Source of the DNA: Bog-473 sp036489775
Lineage (GTDB): Bacteria > Actinomycetota > Acidimicrobiia > Acidimicrobiales > RAAP-2
Assembly (NCBI GenBank): GCA_036489775.1
Contig: DASXFC010000058.1
Span: forward strand, 124,001 to 188,000
Direction: 5' to 3'
DNA length: 64,000 nucleotides
Shown here: positions 16,186 through 24,370 of the stretch, piece by piece
Layout: every line of letters starts with the position of its first letter
How positions within the stretch are numbered: position 1 is the first letter of the stretch
Position numbers and translations under genes: made by a program
Notes under the pieces: generated by a model
Database searches by the model: none
Seen by the model: the letters and a program-made list of their open reading frames with translations, nothing else
What the model was told of the DNA's origin: nothing

Positions 16186-17889
16186 CTATGGCGCCGGTGT
16201 GGTGGCCGCGGTCGTCGTGGTCGCAGCGACGGCGGTCGTCGTGGTGGTCGTGGCAGCTGGCGCCGTCGTGGTGGTCGTGGCCGCCGGAGGTGCCGTCCCC
16301 GTGGTCGTCGGGGCGTACCCAGCCGCCGAAGCGTCCGCGCCGGTGCAGCCATCAGCGCTTCCCTTCGGAATAGCTGCTTCCATGACTGCCTTCATGATGG
16401 GGCCGGCGATGTCGGCACCGTCGGAGTTCTTGTACTGATTGGGGACGACGACCGCCACGGCGATCTTCGGGTCATTGGCGGGGGCGAAGCCGATCATCCA
16501 GTCGTCCGTCACGGTCACGGTTGGGGCGGTCTGAGCGGTTCCCGTCTTCACCGCTGCACAAAGATACGAGGGAAATCCGACGGGTTGCGCCGTCCCGTGG
16601 GTGGCGACGCCGAGCATGTCGAGGGTGACATTCTGAGCGGCCTTGGATGTCGCAGTGCGCGGCATTGCCTTCGGTGTGTACCTCTCAATCACGCCACCTT
16701 GTGAGCTGGTGATTTCCGACATCAGGTGCGGCGTCATGATGACCCCATCGTTGGCGATGGCTGCCGCATCCATGGCGTTTTGAAGCGCGGTCATCTCGTC
16801 GTCGTCCTGCCCGATGGCGCTATAGGCCAGGAGCGCGTTGTTGGCTGGGTACTGATTGGGGATGTCGGAGAACTTCGAGGCCACCACGTCGTTGTTCGAA
16901 GGGAGGTCGATTCCCGGGACCGATCCGATCCCGAACAGCGCAGCCTGCTTCGCGAGGGTCGAATCGCCCTCCTGGATACCGAGTTCGCCGTAGCCCGGGT
17001 CACAAGATTGCGGCAGCATCTCGAGCATGGTCCCGCCGCAGGGACCGCTCTGGTCGCACAGCGCTTTCCCGCCTGCGGGGAAGGTCTGGCAGGTCTGGAA
17101 GGGGTAATTGAAATTGTCGAGCGAGGGCTTGAGGTTGTAGGCCGCGGTCGAGGTCACGACCTTGAAGGTCGATCCCGGCGCCTCAATCTGGCCGGTGGCA
17201 AACGGGATCAGCGGTTGGAATCCTTCGTGGTCCTTGACGATGTAGGAGAAGTAGGCCTCCTTCTCGGCATCGACGTTGGGGTTGACCATGGCGTTGTTGT
17301 CGTAGATCGGGTTCGACACCATGGCCAGCACGGCGCCCGTGGATGGATCGAGCACGACCACCGCACCGTCCTTACTGGCACCTGGCACGCTGTTCAGCGC
17401 GTTCCAAGCCACCTCTTGCAGGCTGGGTTCGATGGTCAGCGAGACGTTGTCGGTGGTATCGGGCAGCTTTTGACGGAAAATGATCTGACTGAGCGTCTTG
17501 TCGCTCTGCGGTTGGGCTTCGAGGTAGGAGTTGTACTCCTCCTCCAGTCCCGCCGTGCCGTAGTACCTCGGGGAGTCGTAACCGATGATCCCGGCGTAGA
17601 TGTTCCCCCCGGTGACGTTGCCAGTCGGGTAGCTCCGTGTGTAGTCGTATTTGTAGCCGGTGGTTTTGGCGGTGGCCGCCGATGGCTTGACGGACTGAGC
17701 CAGCACCTCGCCGTCGGCGGCGTAGATCGTGCCTCGAGCGTTGTCGTACTGGTTCTGGGAGACACGTGGGTTATAGGGCGAGTCGGCCAGAGCGGGGGCG
17801 CGGACGAGCTGAATGTTGACCAGCTGCACCACGATGAGCGCGAAACACGCCACCATGAGCACCCCGAGCAAGCGAACTCGACGTCCCAT
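16186..17889 (-). CDS. Class B penicillin-binding protein (transpeptidase), PbpA-like
   Basis: This is a 567-residue membrane-anchored peptidoglycan transpeptidase. An N-terminal segment (LLGVLMVACFALIVVQLV) spans the membrane, then comes a dimerisation domain with RGTIYAADGEVLAQ. The active site has S240-T-F-K243, S295-C-D297 in place of the commoner SxN, and K448-T-G. An Asp at the third position also occurs in the other class B protein at 41323. The last 45 or so residues are an Ala/Thr-rich low-complexity tail. It has no rodA/ftsW neighbour, so its partner is unclear; it lies downstream of a LOG gene on the same strand with an 88-base gap. Confidence 0.85.
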   Translation of the reverse strand: MGRRVRLLGVLMVACFALIVVQLVNIQLVRAPALADSPYNPRVSQNQYDNARGTIYAADGEVLAQSVKPSAATAKTTGYKYDYTRSYPTGNVTGGNIYAGIIGYDSPRYYGTAGLEEEYNSYLEAQPQSDKTLSQIIFRQKLPDTTDNVSLTIEPSLQEVAWNALNSVPGASKDGAVVVLDPSTGAVLAMVSNPIYDNNAMVNPNVDAEKEAYFSYIVKDHEGFQPLIPFATGQIEAPGSTFKVVTSTAAYNLKPSLDNFNYPFQTCQTFPAGGKALCDQSGPCGGTMLEMLPQSCDPGYGELGIQEGDSTLAKQAALFGIGSVPGIDLPSNNDVVASKFSDIPNQYPANNALLAYSAIGQDDDEMTALQNAMDAAAIANDGVIMTPHLMSEITSSQGGVIERYTPKAMPRTATSKAAQNVTLDMLGVATHGTAQPVGFPSYLCAAVKTGTAQTAPTVTVTDDWMIGFAPANDPKIAVAVVVPNQYKNSDGADIAGPIMKAVMEAAIPKGSADGCTGADASAAGYAPTTTGTAPPAATTTTTAPAATTTTTTAVAATTTTAATTPAP

Positions 17890-17977
17890 CAGCTGCCCAT
17901 GGGTGAAGCGGCTGGGCAGGAGGGCTGCAACACGCCGCTCATCGTATTCATGACGCTTCCCAGGAGTTGGGCACCCG

Positions 17978-18538
17978 TCAGCCGGGGCTCTGGGCGCTCA
18001 AGGTGGATTCCAGGGCATTGAGCAGGAAGGCGACATCGTCGGTCACGGTGAGTTGGCGGATCCGTTCCTCCTTGATGAAACCTGAATCCACCGCTCCGTC
18101 CAGGAAGCGCAGCAGGTCGTCGAAGAAGTGGTCGACGTTGAGAACTCCACACGGTTTGTCGTGAATACGGAGCTGGGCCCAGGTCACAGCCTCGAAGAAC
18201 TCTTCATAGGTACCGACGCCGCCGGGCAGCATCACGAAACCATCCGACAGTTCAGCCATGCGCGCCTTGCGCTCGTGCATGGTGGAGACGATCTCGAGGT
18301 TGCTCAGCGACTGGTGCGCGATCTCATGGCCGGCCAGCGCTTCCGTGATGATGCCGGTGGCCTGGCCGCCGCCGGTGAGAACGGCGTCAGCCACCACGCC
18401 CATGAGCCCGATCGAGCCGCCGCCGTAGACCAGATCAATACCGCGGGATGCCATGGCTGACCCCAGGGCGTTGGCCGATCGGGCAAAGGTGTCCGGACGG
18501 CCCACGCTGGACCCACAGAAGACGCACAGCGTGGTCAT
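17978..18538 (-). CDS. LOG-family protein (nucleotide 5'-monophosphate phosphoribohydrolase)
   Basis: This 186-residue protein has the family signature PGGVGTYEE at residues 105-113, preceded by GGGSIGLMG near 40 and the conserved MHERK near 88. LOG proteins hydrolyse cytokinin riboside monophosphates or related nucleotides to the base and ribose 5-phosphate; in bacteria the natural substrate is often AMP-like. The start overlaps the stop of the MFS transporter gene in ATGA, so it is coupled to it. Confidence 0.88.
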   Translation of the reverse strand: MTTLCVFCGSSVGRPDTFARSANALGSAMASRGIDLVYGGGSIGLMGVVADAVLTGGGQATGIITEALAGHEIAHQSLSNLEIVSTMHERKARMAELSDGFVMLPGGVGTYEEFFEAVTWAQLRIHDKPCGVLNVDHFFDDLLRFLDGAVDSGFIKEERIRQLTVTDDVAFLLNALESTLSAQSPG

Positions 18539-20019
18539 GCCACTGATTCCCGCGTGGAATCCGGGGCGAGTTCGGTGTCGGGTACCGGCGTGCTGGCCCG
18601 TTCCCCGTGACGGCCCCGGCGCACGATGGTTTCGGAGGCATCGCTGTCATGGATGCTGAGCGATAGGGGCACGGCGAGGAGGGCGAAACCAGCGGCGGTC
18701 AAGAAGGCCCAGTGGTACGCGCTCAACGTGGTGTGGGAGGCCGAACCGCCACTGGCCGATGACACGGCAATCAGCACGGTGGAGAGGACGGCCACGCCGG
18801 TGGCGCTGCCCACCTGGCGCATGGTGTTGAAGAAGGTGGAGGCACGTCCCAAGGAAGCCGGGGAGATCATGGCCATCGACGCGGCCTGATTGGGCACCAT
18901 TACCTGCGCCATCATCAGGCCGAGGACGAACATGATGAGCCGGATGAGCCACAGGTTCGTGGTCAAGGTGATCTGGGTGAGGAGCAGCATGGTGATGCCG
19001 AGCCCGATCAGGCCGCCGGTGATGTGCCGACGGGGGCCGATGCGGGGATAGATGAACCGGCTGGCTAACTGGGCGCCCGCCATCACGCCGAACGCTTCGG
19101 GAAAGGTCGACAGGCCCGACTGGAGCGCGGACAGGCCCCGGGCATCTTGGAAGTAGAGCGGGACCAGGTAGAGCATGCCCAGGAAGGCCGCCGAGACCAG
19201 GAACATGGCGAAGTTGGTCGAGCGGAACAATCGTCCCGAGAGCAATCGCAGGTCCACCATCGGCTTGGAGTGCCGTAACTCCACCATGACCATGGCACCG
19301 AGTAGCGCCACGCCCAGGAGGCAGGTGGCGATGACGTCGGACGAGCGCCACCCTTTGAGCGGGCCTTCGGACACGCCGTACATGAGCAGGCCCAGCCCAC
19401 CGCCACCCAGAATGAAGCCAGGCACGTCGAAGAGCCCGGCATCCATCGGGTCGGAGCGCTCGAGGAACAGCGCACCGAAGGTCACGGCGGCGATGCCGAT
19501 CGGCAGGTTGACAAAGAAGACCCAGCGCCAGCTCAGGTCGGTGACCAAGAGGCCGCCGAGTACCGGTCCGAGGGCCGGAGCCAACGTGGTCGGCACGGTC
19601 AGGATGCTGGCGGCCCGAATGCGTTCAGCCGGAGGGAAGACCCGGTAGAGCATGGCCATGCCGACCGGCGTCATCATCCCGCCGCCGGCTCCTTGGAGGA
19701 CCCGGAACAGCACCAGTTGGGTCATGTCGTGCGCAAAGCCGCAGAGGACCGAACCCACGGTGAACACGACGACGGCCGTCAACAGGACGCGCTTGCCACC
19801 GAAGCGGTCGCCCAACCAGCCCGAGGCGGGGATGAAGACGGCCAGGCTGACCAGGTAACCGATCACGATGCCATCGACCGAGGTGGCCACGATGTGGAAG
19901 GTGCGCCCGATGCTCGGGAGGGCCACGTTCACGATCGTGATGTCCATGATGTTCATGAACATGGCCGACACGAACACGATCCCGACGGCAATCTTCTGGT
20001 TCATGCGGGGTGTCGGCAC
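18535..20019 (-). CDS. MFS transporter, DHA2 (EmrB/QacA) drug-export family
   Basis: This 494-residue integral membrane protein has about 14 hydrophobic segments. Visible signatures are the loop motif GWLGDRFGGKRVLL, the motif C helix LAPALGPVLGGLL and DLSWRWVFFVNLPIG, all typical of DHA2 exporters. They exchange protons for lipophilic drugs or metabolites. GTG20019 is used, with GAGAAA upstream; ATG20004 is an alternative. Translation of the LOG gene is coupled to it by an ATGA overlap, possibly linking export to a nucleotide-derived compound. Confidence 0.88.
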   Translation of the reverse strand: MPTPRMNQKIAVGIVFVSAMFMNIMDITIVNVALPSIGRTFHIVATSVDGIVIGYLVSLAVFIPASGWLGDRFGGKRVLLTAVVVFTVGSVLCGFAHDMTQLVLFRVLQGAGGGMMTPVGMAMLYRVFPPAERIRAASILTVPTTLAPALGPVLGGLLVTDLSWRWVFFVNLPIGIAAVTFGALFLERSDPMDAGLFDVPGFILGGGGLGLLMYGVSEGPLKGWRSSDVIATCLLGVALLGAMVMVELRHSKPMVDLRLLSGRLFRSTNFAMFLVSAAFLGMLYLVPLYFQDARGLSALQSGLSTFPEAFGVMAGAQLASRFIYPRIGPRRHITGGLIGLGITMLLLTQITLTTNLWLIRLIMFVLGLMMAQVMVPNQAASMAMISPASLGRASTFFNTMRQVGSATGVAVLSTVLIAVSSASGGSASHTTLSAYHWAFLTAAGFALLAVPLSLSIHDSDASETIVRRGRHGERASTPVPDTELAPDSTRESVA

Positions 20020-20273
20020 GGTCGGTTTCTCGGCTCAGGGGACGATCGGTTGGTGCGGCTGGCGCACCTGCAGACCGCGCCAATTCCTGTATCCGACCTT
20101 AGGCGTTGCCACCTCCAGTCGGGACCGTCCAGGAGAGAGACTGCCTGGTCGACGCCGAATTTCGTCCCAGAATTGATAGGTTCATGCGCCGGGAGCCTGC
20201 CGACGTCCCGGACGGGGCAGGAGTTGGGCGACAGGACCAGATCCTGGTACGGCCAAGAGGGAGAAGACTGAGG

Positions 20274-21461
20274 GTGCGAAGATTCGCTCGAAGCCTGGTG
20301 GCCGGTCTGACTCTGGCCCTGTGCCTGGGCACCTTGGTTGTGACCGCGGCACTGGCCGCGGCTCAACCGGCGGCTGGGGCCACCACTGCGGTGGCGGCCG
20401 CATCCAAGTCAGCGCCGAACAACACGGTGTGGCTTTGCAATCCGAACCAGCCCGCCAACGACCCATGCCTGCTCAGTCGGGATGACACCGCGGTGAACGC
20501 CAGCGGAGGAACGGCGTCGGTGCCGGCGTCCACCCTCTCGACCGCCCCCAAGTTCGACTGCTTCTACGTCTACCCCACGGTGTCCTTGCAGAAGGGCCTC
20601 AACGCCAACCTCAAGATTCAAGCGGGCGAGATCGGTGCCGCCGAACTCCAAGCCTCGCGCTTCTCGTCGGTCTGCCGGGTCTGGGCCCCGATGTATCGCC
20701 AGCGCACCTTCACCTCATTGTTGAGTGGCGGCCTCGGTGGGGACAAGGGCGCCAACACCACCGCCTACAACAGCCTGCTGTCGGGCTGGAAGGACTACCT
20801 GGCCCACGACAATGACGGCCGCCCGATCATCTTCATCGGTCACTCCCAGGGTTCGGCCATCCTCATCCGGTTGTTGCAGTCGGTGATCGACCCCAGCCCC
20901 AAGCTGCGCAAGCTGATGGTGTCGGCCCTCATTTTCGGCGGCAACGTCCAGGTACCGACCGGCAAGCTGGTCGGCGGCAGCTTCAAGCACATCCCCCTGT
21001 GCACGTCGGCGAGCGAGGTGAGCTGTGTCATCGCCTACTCCTCGTTCAGCACCACGCCTCCGGCCGACACGTTGTTTGGCCGGCCCGGTACCGGGGTCAG
21101 CCTGCAGTCGAACCAGACCGAGTCGAGTGGGCAGCAGGTGGCGTGCGTCAACCCGGTGGACTTCTCCACCAAGCCAGCGACACCGACGCCCTACTTCCTT
21201 TCGGTCTCATCGAAGGTCACCGGTGTCACCATCCCAACCCCGTGGGTCTCTTACCCCGACCTCTACACGATCCAGTGCGAGCATCAGGGAGATCTGACCT
21301 GGCTGCAGGTCACCGCCAACAAGGTGGCCGGTGATCCACGCCCGGTGGTCGTGCCGACTCTGGGACCGACGTGGGGCCTGCACCTCGATGACGTGAACCT
21401 GACCTTGGGCAACCTCCTGCTCGACGCGGCCTACGAGGAGAGCACCTACTCCAACCACTGA
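20274..21461 (+). CDS. Secreted DUF3089-type alpha/beta hydrolase (lipase-like)
   Basis: This is a predicted 395-residue exported protein. GTG20274 gives a classical signal peptide: a basic start (VRRFARS), a hydrophobic core and an Ala-rich cleavage region near residue 35-40. GAGGGAG at 20257-20263 lies ten bases before. The frame is open to 20106 but lacks a family-like start there. The nucleophile is S191 in GHSQGSAIL; Asp and His partners are expected near the C-terminus. The DUF3089 family looks like esterase/lipase folds; the substrate is unknown. The upstream 254 bases hold no gene. Confidence 0.75.
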   Translation: MRRFARSLVAGLTLALCLGTLVVTAALAAAQPAAGATTAVAAASKSAPNNTVWLCNPNQPANDPCLLSRDDTAVNASGGTASVPASTLSTAPKFDCFYVYPTVSLQKGLNANLKIQAGEIGAAELQASRFSSVCRVWAPMYRQRTFTSLLSGGLGGDKGANTTAYNSLLSGWKDYLAHDNDGRPIIFIGHSQGSAILIRLLQSVIDPSPKLRKLMVSALIFGGNVQVPTGKLVGGSFKHIPLCTSASEVSCVIAYSSFSTTPPADTLFGRPGTGVSLQSNQTESSGQQVACVNPVDFSTKPATPTPYFLSVSSKVTGVTIPTPWVSYPDLYTIQCEHQGDLTWLQVTANKVAGDPRPVVVPTLGPTWGLHLDDVNLTLGNLLLDAAYEESTYSNH

Positions 21462-21490
21462 GCCTGTGACCTCCTGACAGCACCGTCATA

Positions 21491-21504
21491 TGACAGGTCT
21501 GTCA
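21491..21504. promoter_or_regulatory. TGACAG palindrome upstream of parA-like gene
   Basis: TGACAG-GT-CTGTCA is a perfect inverted repeat. A third TGACAG half-site lies at 21475-21480, 16 bases earlier, on the same face of the helix as a guess. It sits just upstream of the predicted -10 box, where an operator would act. Confidence 0.4.
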
Positions 21505-21519
21505 GAGACGGTGGAGTTC

Positions 21520-21525
21520 TAGACT
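21520..21525 (+). promoter_or_regulatory. Predicted -10 box of leaderless parA-like gene
   Basis: TAGACT ends 6 bases before ATG21532, so the transcript start would coincide with the start codon. No Shine-Dalgarno is present, in agreement. Confidence 0.45.
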
Positions 21526-21531
21526 CGCCCG

Positions 21532-22305
21532 ATGGTCAAGGTTGTCGCGGTTGCCAACCAGAAGGGCGGCGTGGCCAAGACGACCACGGTCCAGTGCCTG
21601 AGCGTGGCCATGGCCCAGGAGGGCCTTCGGGTCCTGGCGGTCGACCTCGATCCTCAGGCCTGCCTGACCTACTCCTTCGGGTTCGAGCCCGATGGCCTGG
21701 CCTCCTCGCTCCATGACGTGCTGGTTCGGCGGTCCCGGGTCTCCGACGTACGGCTCGAAGTGCCTCGGGTGCCCGGTCTCCACCTGGTCCCGGCCACCAT
21801 CGATCTGGCCGGGGCTGAGGTGCACCTCTTGAGCCGCACCGGCCGTGAGCACGTGCTGGCCCGGGCCTTGGAACCGGTGCTGGGGGAGCACGACGTCGTC
21901 TTGATCGACTGCCCGCCCTCGCTGGGTGTGCTGACCATCAATGGTTTGACGGCGGCGGAAGTGGTGGTGGTGCCGCTGCAGTGCGAGGCCTTGAGCCATC
22001 GAGGGGTGGGCCAGCTGCTCGAGACCATTGAAGACGTTCGCCAGTTCGCCAACGAGAAGCTGCGTGTCCTTGGTGTAATCCCGACCCTCTTCGACTCACG
22101 CACAACCCACTCGCGCAAGGTGCTGGCCGAAGTGGAAGAGCGCCATGGCCTTCCCGTCTTCCTGCCGCCCGTTCCCAAGTCCATTCGGTTCGCCGAAGCC
22201 CCTGAACTCGGGCGTTCAGTGCTCGAGCACGCGCCGAGCTCGCCCGGTGCCGTGGCCTATCGAGAATTAGCCAAGCAAGTGGTCGACGCACTGAAGAGCG
22301 CATAG
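21532..22305 (+). CDS. ParA/Soj-family ATPase (orphan)
   Basis: This is a 257-residue P-loop ATPase of the ParA/MinD class. The deviant Walker A is K11-GGVAKTT with the signature lysine, Walker A-prime is VLAVDLDPQA, and Walker B is VVLIDCPPSLG. ParA proteins move DNA or protein cargo using ATP-driven dimerisation on the nucleoid. No parB or parS cluster lies beside it, so this is not the chromosomal parAB pair; it may place another cargo. The stop overlaps the start of the zinc-ribbon gene by one base. Confidence 0.88.
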   Translation: MVKVVAVANQKGGVAKTTTVQCLSVAMAQEGLRVLAVDLDPQACLTYSFGFEPDGLASSLHDVLVRRSRVSDVRLEVPRVPGLHLVPATIDLAGAEVHLLSRTGREHVLARALEPVLGEHDVVLIDCPPSLGVLTINGLTAAEVVVVPLQCEALSHRGVGQLLETIEDVRQFANEKLRVLGVIPTLFDSRTTHSRKVLAEVEERHGLPVFLPPVPKSIRFAEAPELGRSVLEHAPSSPGAVAYRELAKQVVDALKSA

Positions 22306-22730
22306 TGGCGGACGGCGGTCGCAAGGACGGTCCACCGGATCCGATGGGCAAGCGCGCGCTCTTCTGGGTGCCCGGCAGCGGTGGCAAGGAATCGCACCCG
22401 GCCGGCACATCCTCAGGATCGGGGTCCAGGTCGGAATCGGGGTTGGGCACGACGGTGCTGCCGGTGGGCAAGCGGGCTCTCTATTCGGGGGCACGAGCGG
22501 AATCCCACAGCGTGCGGGAGACCTCCGGCAATCCGTTGGCCGAGCAGGGGACCTTCGTGGTGCATTGCGAAGGGTGTCGCCAGACGTCACATGTGGGCGT
22601 CGTCGATCTGTTGATCTTCCAGTTTCCGTTTCCGGCGTGGCTGCCCAGAGGGTCATTCGACCGACGGATGACCTGTCCCTCGTGTCGTAAGCGGACGTGG
22701 TGCAGCGTGTCATTGCGACGGACGCCGTGA
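22305..22730 (+). CDS. Small zinc-ribbon protein following ParA
   Basis: This 141-residue protein has a disordered Gly/Ser/Pro-rich N-terminal half with two GKRAL repeats (residues 16-20 and 56-60). A C-terminal zinc ribbon follows, formed by C88-x2-C91 and C124-x2-C127, with an aromatic hydrophobic stretch between (LLIFQFPFPAWLP). GTG22305 overlaps the ParA stop. Proteins of this kind accompany an orphan ParA in actinobacteria; the role is unknown. It may be the cargo or adaptor of the ATPase, which is inference. Confidence 0.75.
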   Translation: MADGGRKDGPPDPMGKRALFWVPGSGGKESHPAGTSSGSGSRSESGLGTTVLPVGKRALYSGARAESHSVRETSGNPLAEQGTFVVHCEGCRQTSHVGVVDLLIFQFPFPAWLPRGSFDRRMTCPSCRKRTWCSVSLRRTP

Positions 22731-22763
22731 ATCGGTAGACCAGTTCGCGGCCGTTGGCGGCCG

Positions 22764-22769
22764 TACACT
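22764..22769 (+). promoter_or_regulatory. Predicted -10 box of a leaderless promoter
   Basis: TACACT lies 6 bases before ATG22776, with no ribosome site between. It implies that the membrane protein gene has its own leaderless start in addition to any read-through from parA. Confidence 0.4.
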
Positions 22770-22775
22770 CGGTCC

Positions 22776-23231
22776 ATGATGTTCTTCGGAGGGCGCAACT
22801 CGCCGTCGTGGCTGCGATTCTTGCGGCTCGCCTTGCTGGTCGGGATCCTGGTGCTCGGCGCCACCCTCGGCAACCACAGCAAGACCTACAACGACATCCA
22901 CACTGTGTATCTGGTGGTCCTGGTCGCCCTGCTGGCGCTCACCTTTGCGCTGGGCCGCGCCCGCCGCGGCACGGCTGGATCGGGGACGGGTGGGCGTGGC
23001 ATGGGTCGGCGCGGCATGGGCGGTGGACCGTTTGGCCAGGGTCCCGGCCAGAACACGCCCCCAGGTGGAACCGTGGGGGATGCGGTTCATGACAACGTTG
23101 GAGGAATCGTTGGTAGTGGCAGTTTCGGCACGCCGCCGCCTCCTCCCCCTCCTCCTGTGCCGACCCCATCGGCACCGTCGGTATCGCCTGAGTCCAAGAC
23201 GCAGACCCAGGAGCCGGGACCCTTTTCGTGA
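22776..23231 (+). CDS. Small membrane protein with Gly-rich and Pro-rich tail
   Basis: This is a 151-residue protein of unknown function. Two hydrophobic helices (LRFLRLALLVGILVLGATL near residues 13-31 and VYLVVLVALLALTFALG near 44-60) precede a low-complexity cytoplasmic or external tail. The tail is Gly/Arg-rich, then a run of eight prolines, then Ser/Pro-rich. No catalytic motif is visible. It follows the zinc-ribbon gene by 45 bases and may belong to the ParA unit. Confidence 0.6.
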   Translation: MMFFGGRNSPSWLRFLRLALLVGILVLGATLGNHSKTYNDIHTVYLVVLVALLALTFALGRARRGTAGSGTGGRGMGRRGMGGGPFGQGPGQNTPPGGTVGDAVHDNVGGIVGSGSFGTPPPPPPPPVPTPSAPSVSPESKTQTQEPGPFS

Positions 23232-23240
23232 ACCGCTGAG

Positions 23241-23282
23241 CAGCTGGTCTCCGATGTCTTGAGCCTCTTCGGATCTCAGCTG
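23241..23282. terminator. Candidate bidirectional terminator
   Basis: The 14-base arms 23241-23254 and 23269-23282 pair at 11 of 14 positions around a 14-base loop, between convergent genes. There is no clear T-run on either side, and the right arm overlaps the stop of the RibD-like gene. Confidence 0.35.
23246..23263. repeat. Copy of the tRNA-Arg element's terminal motif
   Basis: GGTCTCCGATGTCT then T then GAG matches the reverse complement of 15941-15958 at 17 of 18 positions. It lies immediately left of the RibD-like gene. Confidence 0.55.
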
Positions 23283-23941
23283 GGTATCGAGTCACGACCA
23301 GTTCGCGCGATGCGGACGTGGGTAACGGTTGGCGAACTGACGTGTTCGACACATTGGTAGTTGCCCGTGCTGGAACCGAGATCGTCGAAGAGTCGTTCGC
23401 CGCTACCGAGCAAAACAGGCACGATTGCGAGATGCATCTCATCAATGAGCGAAGCACGAAGGAATTGCCTGATGGTGGCCGCCCCGCCCCCCACAAGAAC
23501 ATCACGGTCACCGGCAGCTTCAAGGGCTTCGCTGAGAGCTGCTTCGATCCCGCCTTCGATGAAATAGAAGGTGGTTCCTCCTGGCATTTCGAGAGGAGGA
23601 TGCGGGTGGTGCGTCAGTACGAAGACTGCGTGATGGAAGGGAGGTTCTTCTCCCCACCAGCCCGTCCACTCGCTCTCGCCCCACGGGCCACGGATCGGGC
23701 CGAACATGTTCCGACCCATGATGGTGGCACCGACACCAGATGCCCGCCCCGAGAAGAAGGCGTCGTCCACCCCCTCGTCACCGCCTTCTCTGCCGATCAT
23801 TTGGTTGCCGCTACGGGTGCCGAAGATCCATTCATGGAGCTGGGTGCCCCCAATACCGAGAGGATTTTCGAGATCCTGGTGCGGCCCTGCGGCGTAGCCG
23901 TCGAGCGAGATCGAGTAGTTGCGCACGAGCAATTTCGACAT
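23276..23941 (-). CDS. Dihydrofolate reductase / RibD C-terminal-like reductase
   Basis: This 221-residue protein has the RibD-C/DHFR-like fold: an N-terminal strand then SLDGYAAGP, a central GATIMGRNMFG where the family has its cofactor turn, and a late DVLVGGGAATIRQFL glycine loop. The family reduces pterin- or flavin-like substrates with NADPH, but many members are uncharacterised. ATG23941 is fixed by a strong AAGGAGGA eight bases earlier; the frame is open further up. Third codon positions are visibly poorer in G/C than in neighbours, and the gene sits between repeat copies (23246 and 24057) beside tRNA-Pro, which suggests acquisition. Confidence 0.82.
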   Translation of the reverse strand: MSKLLVRNYSISLDGYAAGPHQDLENPLGIGGTQLHEWIFGTRSGNQMIGREGGDEGVDDAFFSGRASGVGATIMGRNMFGPIRGPWGESEWTGWWGEEPPFHHAVFVLTHHPHPPLEMPGGTTFYFIEGGIEAALSEALEAAGDRDVLVGGGAATIRQFLRASLIDEMHLAIVPVLLGSGERLFDDLGSSTGNYQCVEHVSSPTVTHVRIARTGRDSIPS

Positions 23942-24056
23942 TGAGTCCTCCTTCTGCTTGCTGCCATTATGAGGGCCCGCCACACTCCGGCCCGCATAGA
24001 ACTCGAGAGCTACGTAACCGTCATTGAGCGGCAGACCTGCTGGAATCCGAAGGGCC

Positions 24057-24068
24057 TGTCTCGACACA
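24057..24068. repeat. Second terminal-motif copy, right of the RibD-like gene
   Basis: TGTCTCGACACA is identical to 12 bases of the right end of the tRNA-Arg element (within 16096-16119). With 23246-23263 it brackets the RibD-like gene. Confidence 0.45.
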
Positions 24069-24091
24069 GCTGTCTGGTCAACCGCAGTGAG

Positions 24092-24166
24092 TCGGGATGC
24101 CGGGATTTGAACCCGGGACCTCCTGCTCCCAAAGCAGGCGCGCTAACCAAGCTGCGCTACATCCCG
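24092..24166 (-). tRNA. tRNA-Pro (TGG)
   Basis: The minus strand gives a complete cloverleaf: acceptor CGGGATG/CATCCCG, D arm GCGC with TTGGTTA loop, anticodon loop TTTGGGA between CCTGC and GCAGG (anticodon TGG), and T arm CCGGG-TTCAAAT-CCCGG. The discriminator is A and CCA is not encoded. Confidence 0.95.
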
Positions 24167-24370
24167 TTTCGATCAGCGTACTTCAGGCCTGTTCGTCTGC
24201 TGGCGGCTGATACGCGCAAAAGTAACTGGACCATGAACGGCCCGCTGTCGTAGCCAACACCCTCGCCTCGCCCACGTGCCGGCCTGGGTTTGTCGTGTGA
24301 GGACTCCGCTCGGCGAATCCTTGGTCGGCGGCGAACAAGCCCTTCCCAATGCGAGCATCGGGGTAGGTTG

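Noticed and set aside
16190..16320. Tandem DNA repeat
   Set aside because: The GT-rich pattern is simply the Ala/Thr low-complexity tail of the PBP gene read on the other strand.
21532..22305. Chromosomal parAB partition locus
   Set aside because: No ParB with HTH and no parS-like 16-mer cluster is present; the small ParB-like fold at 48886 lacks a DNA-binding domain and is 26 kb away.
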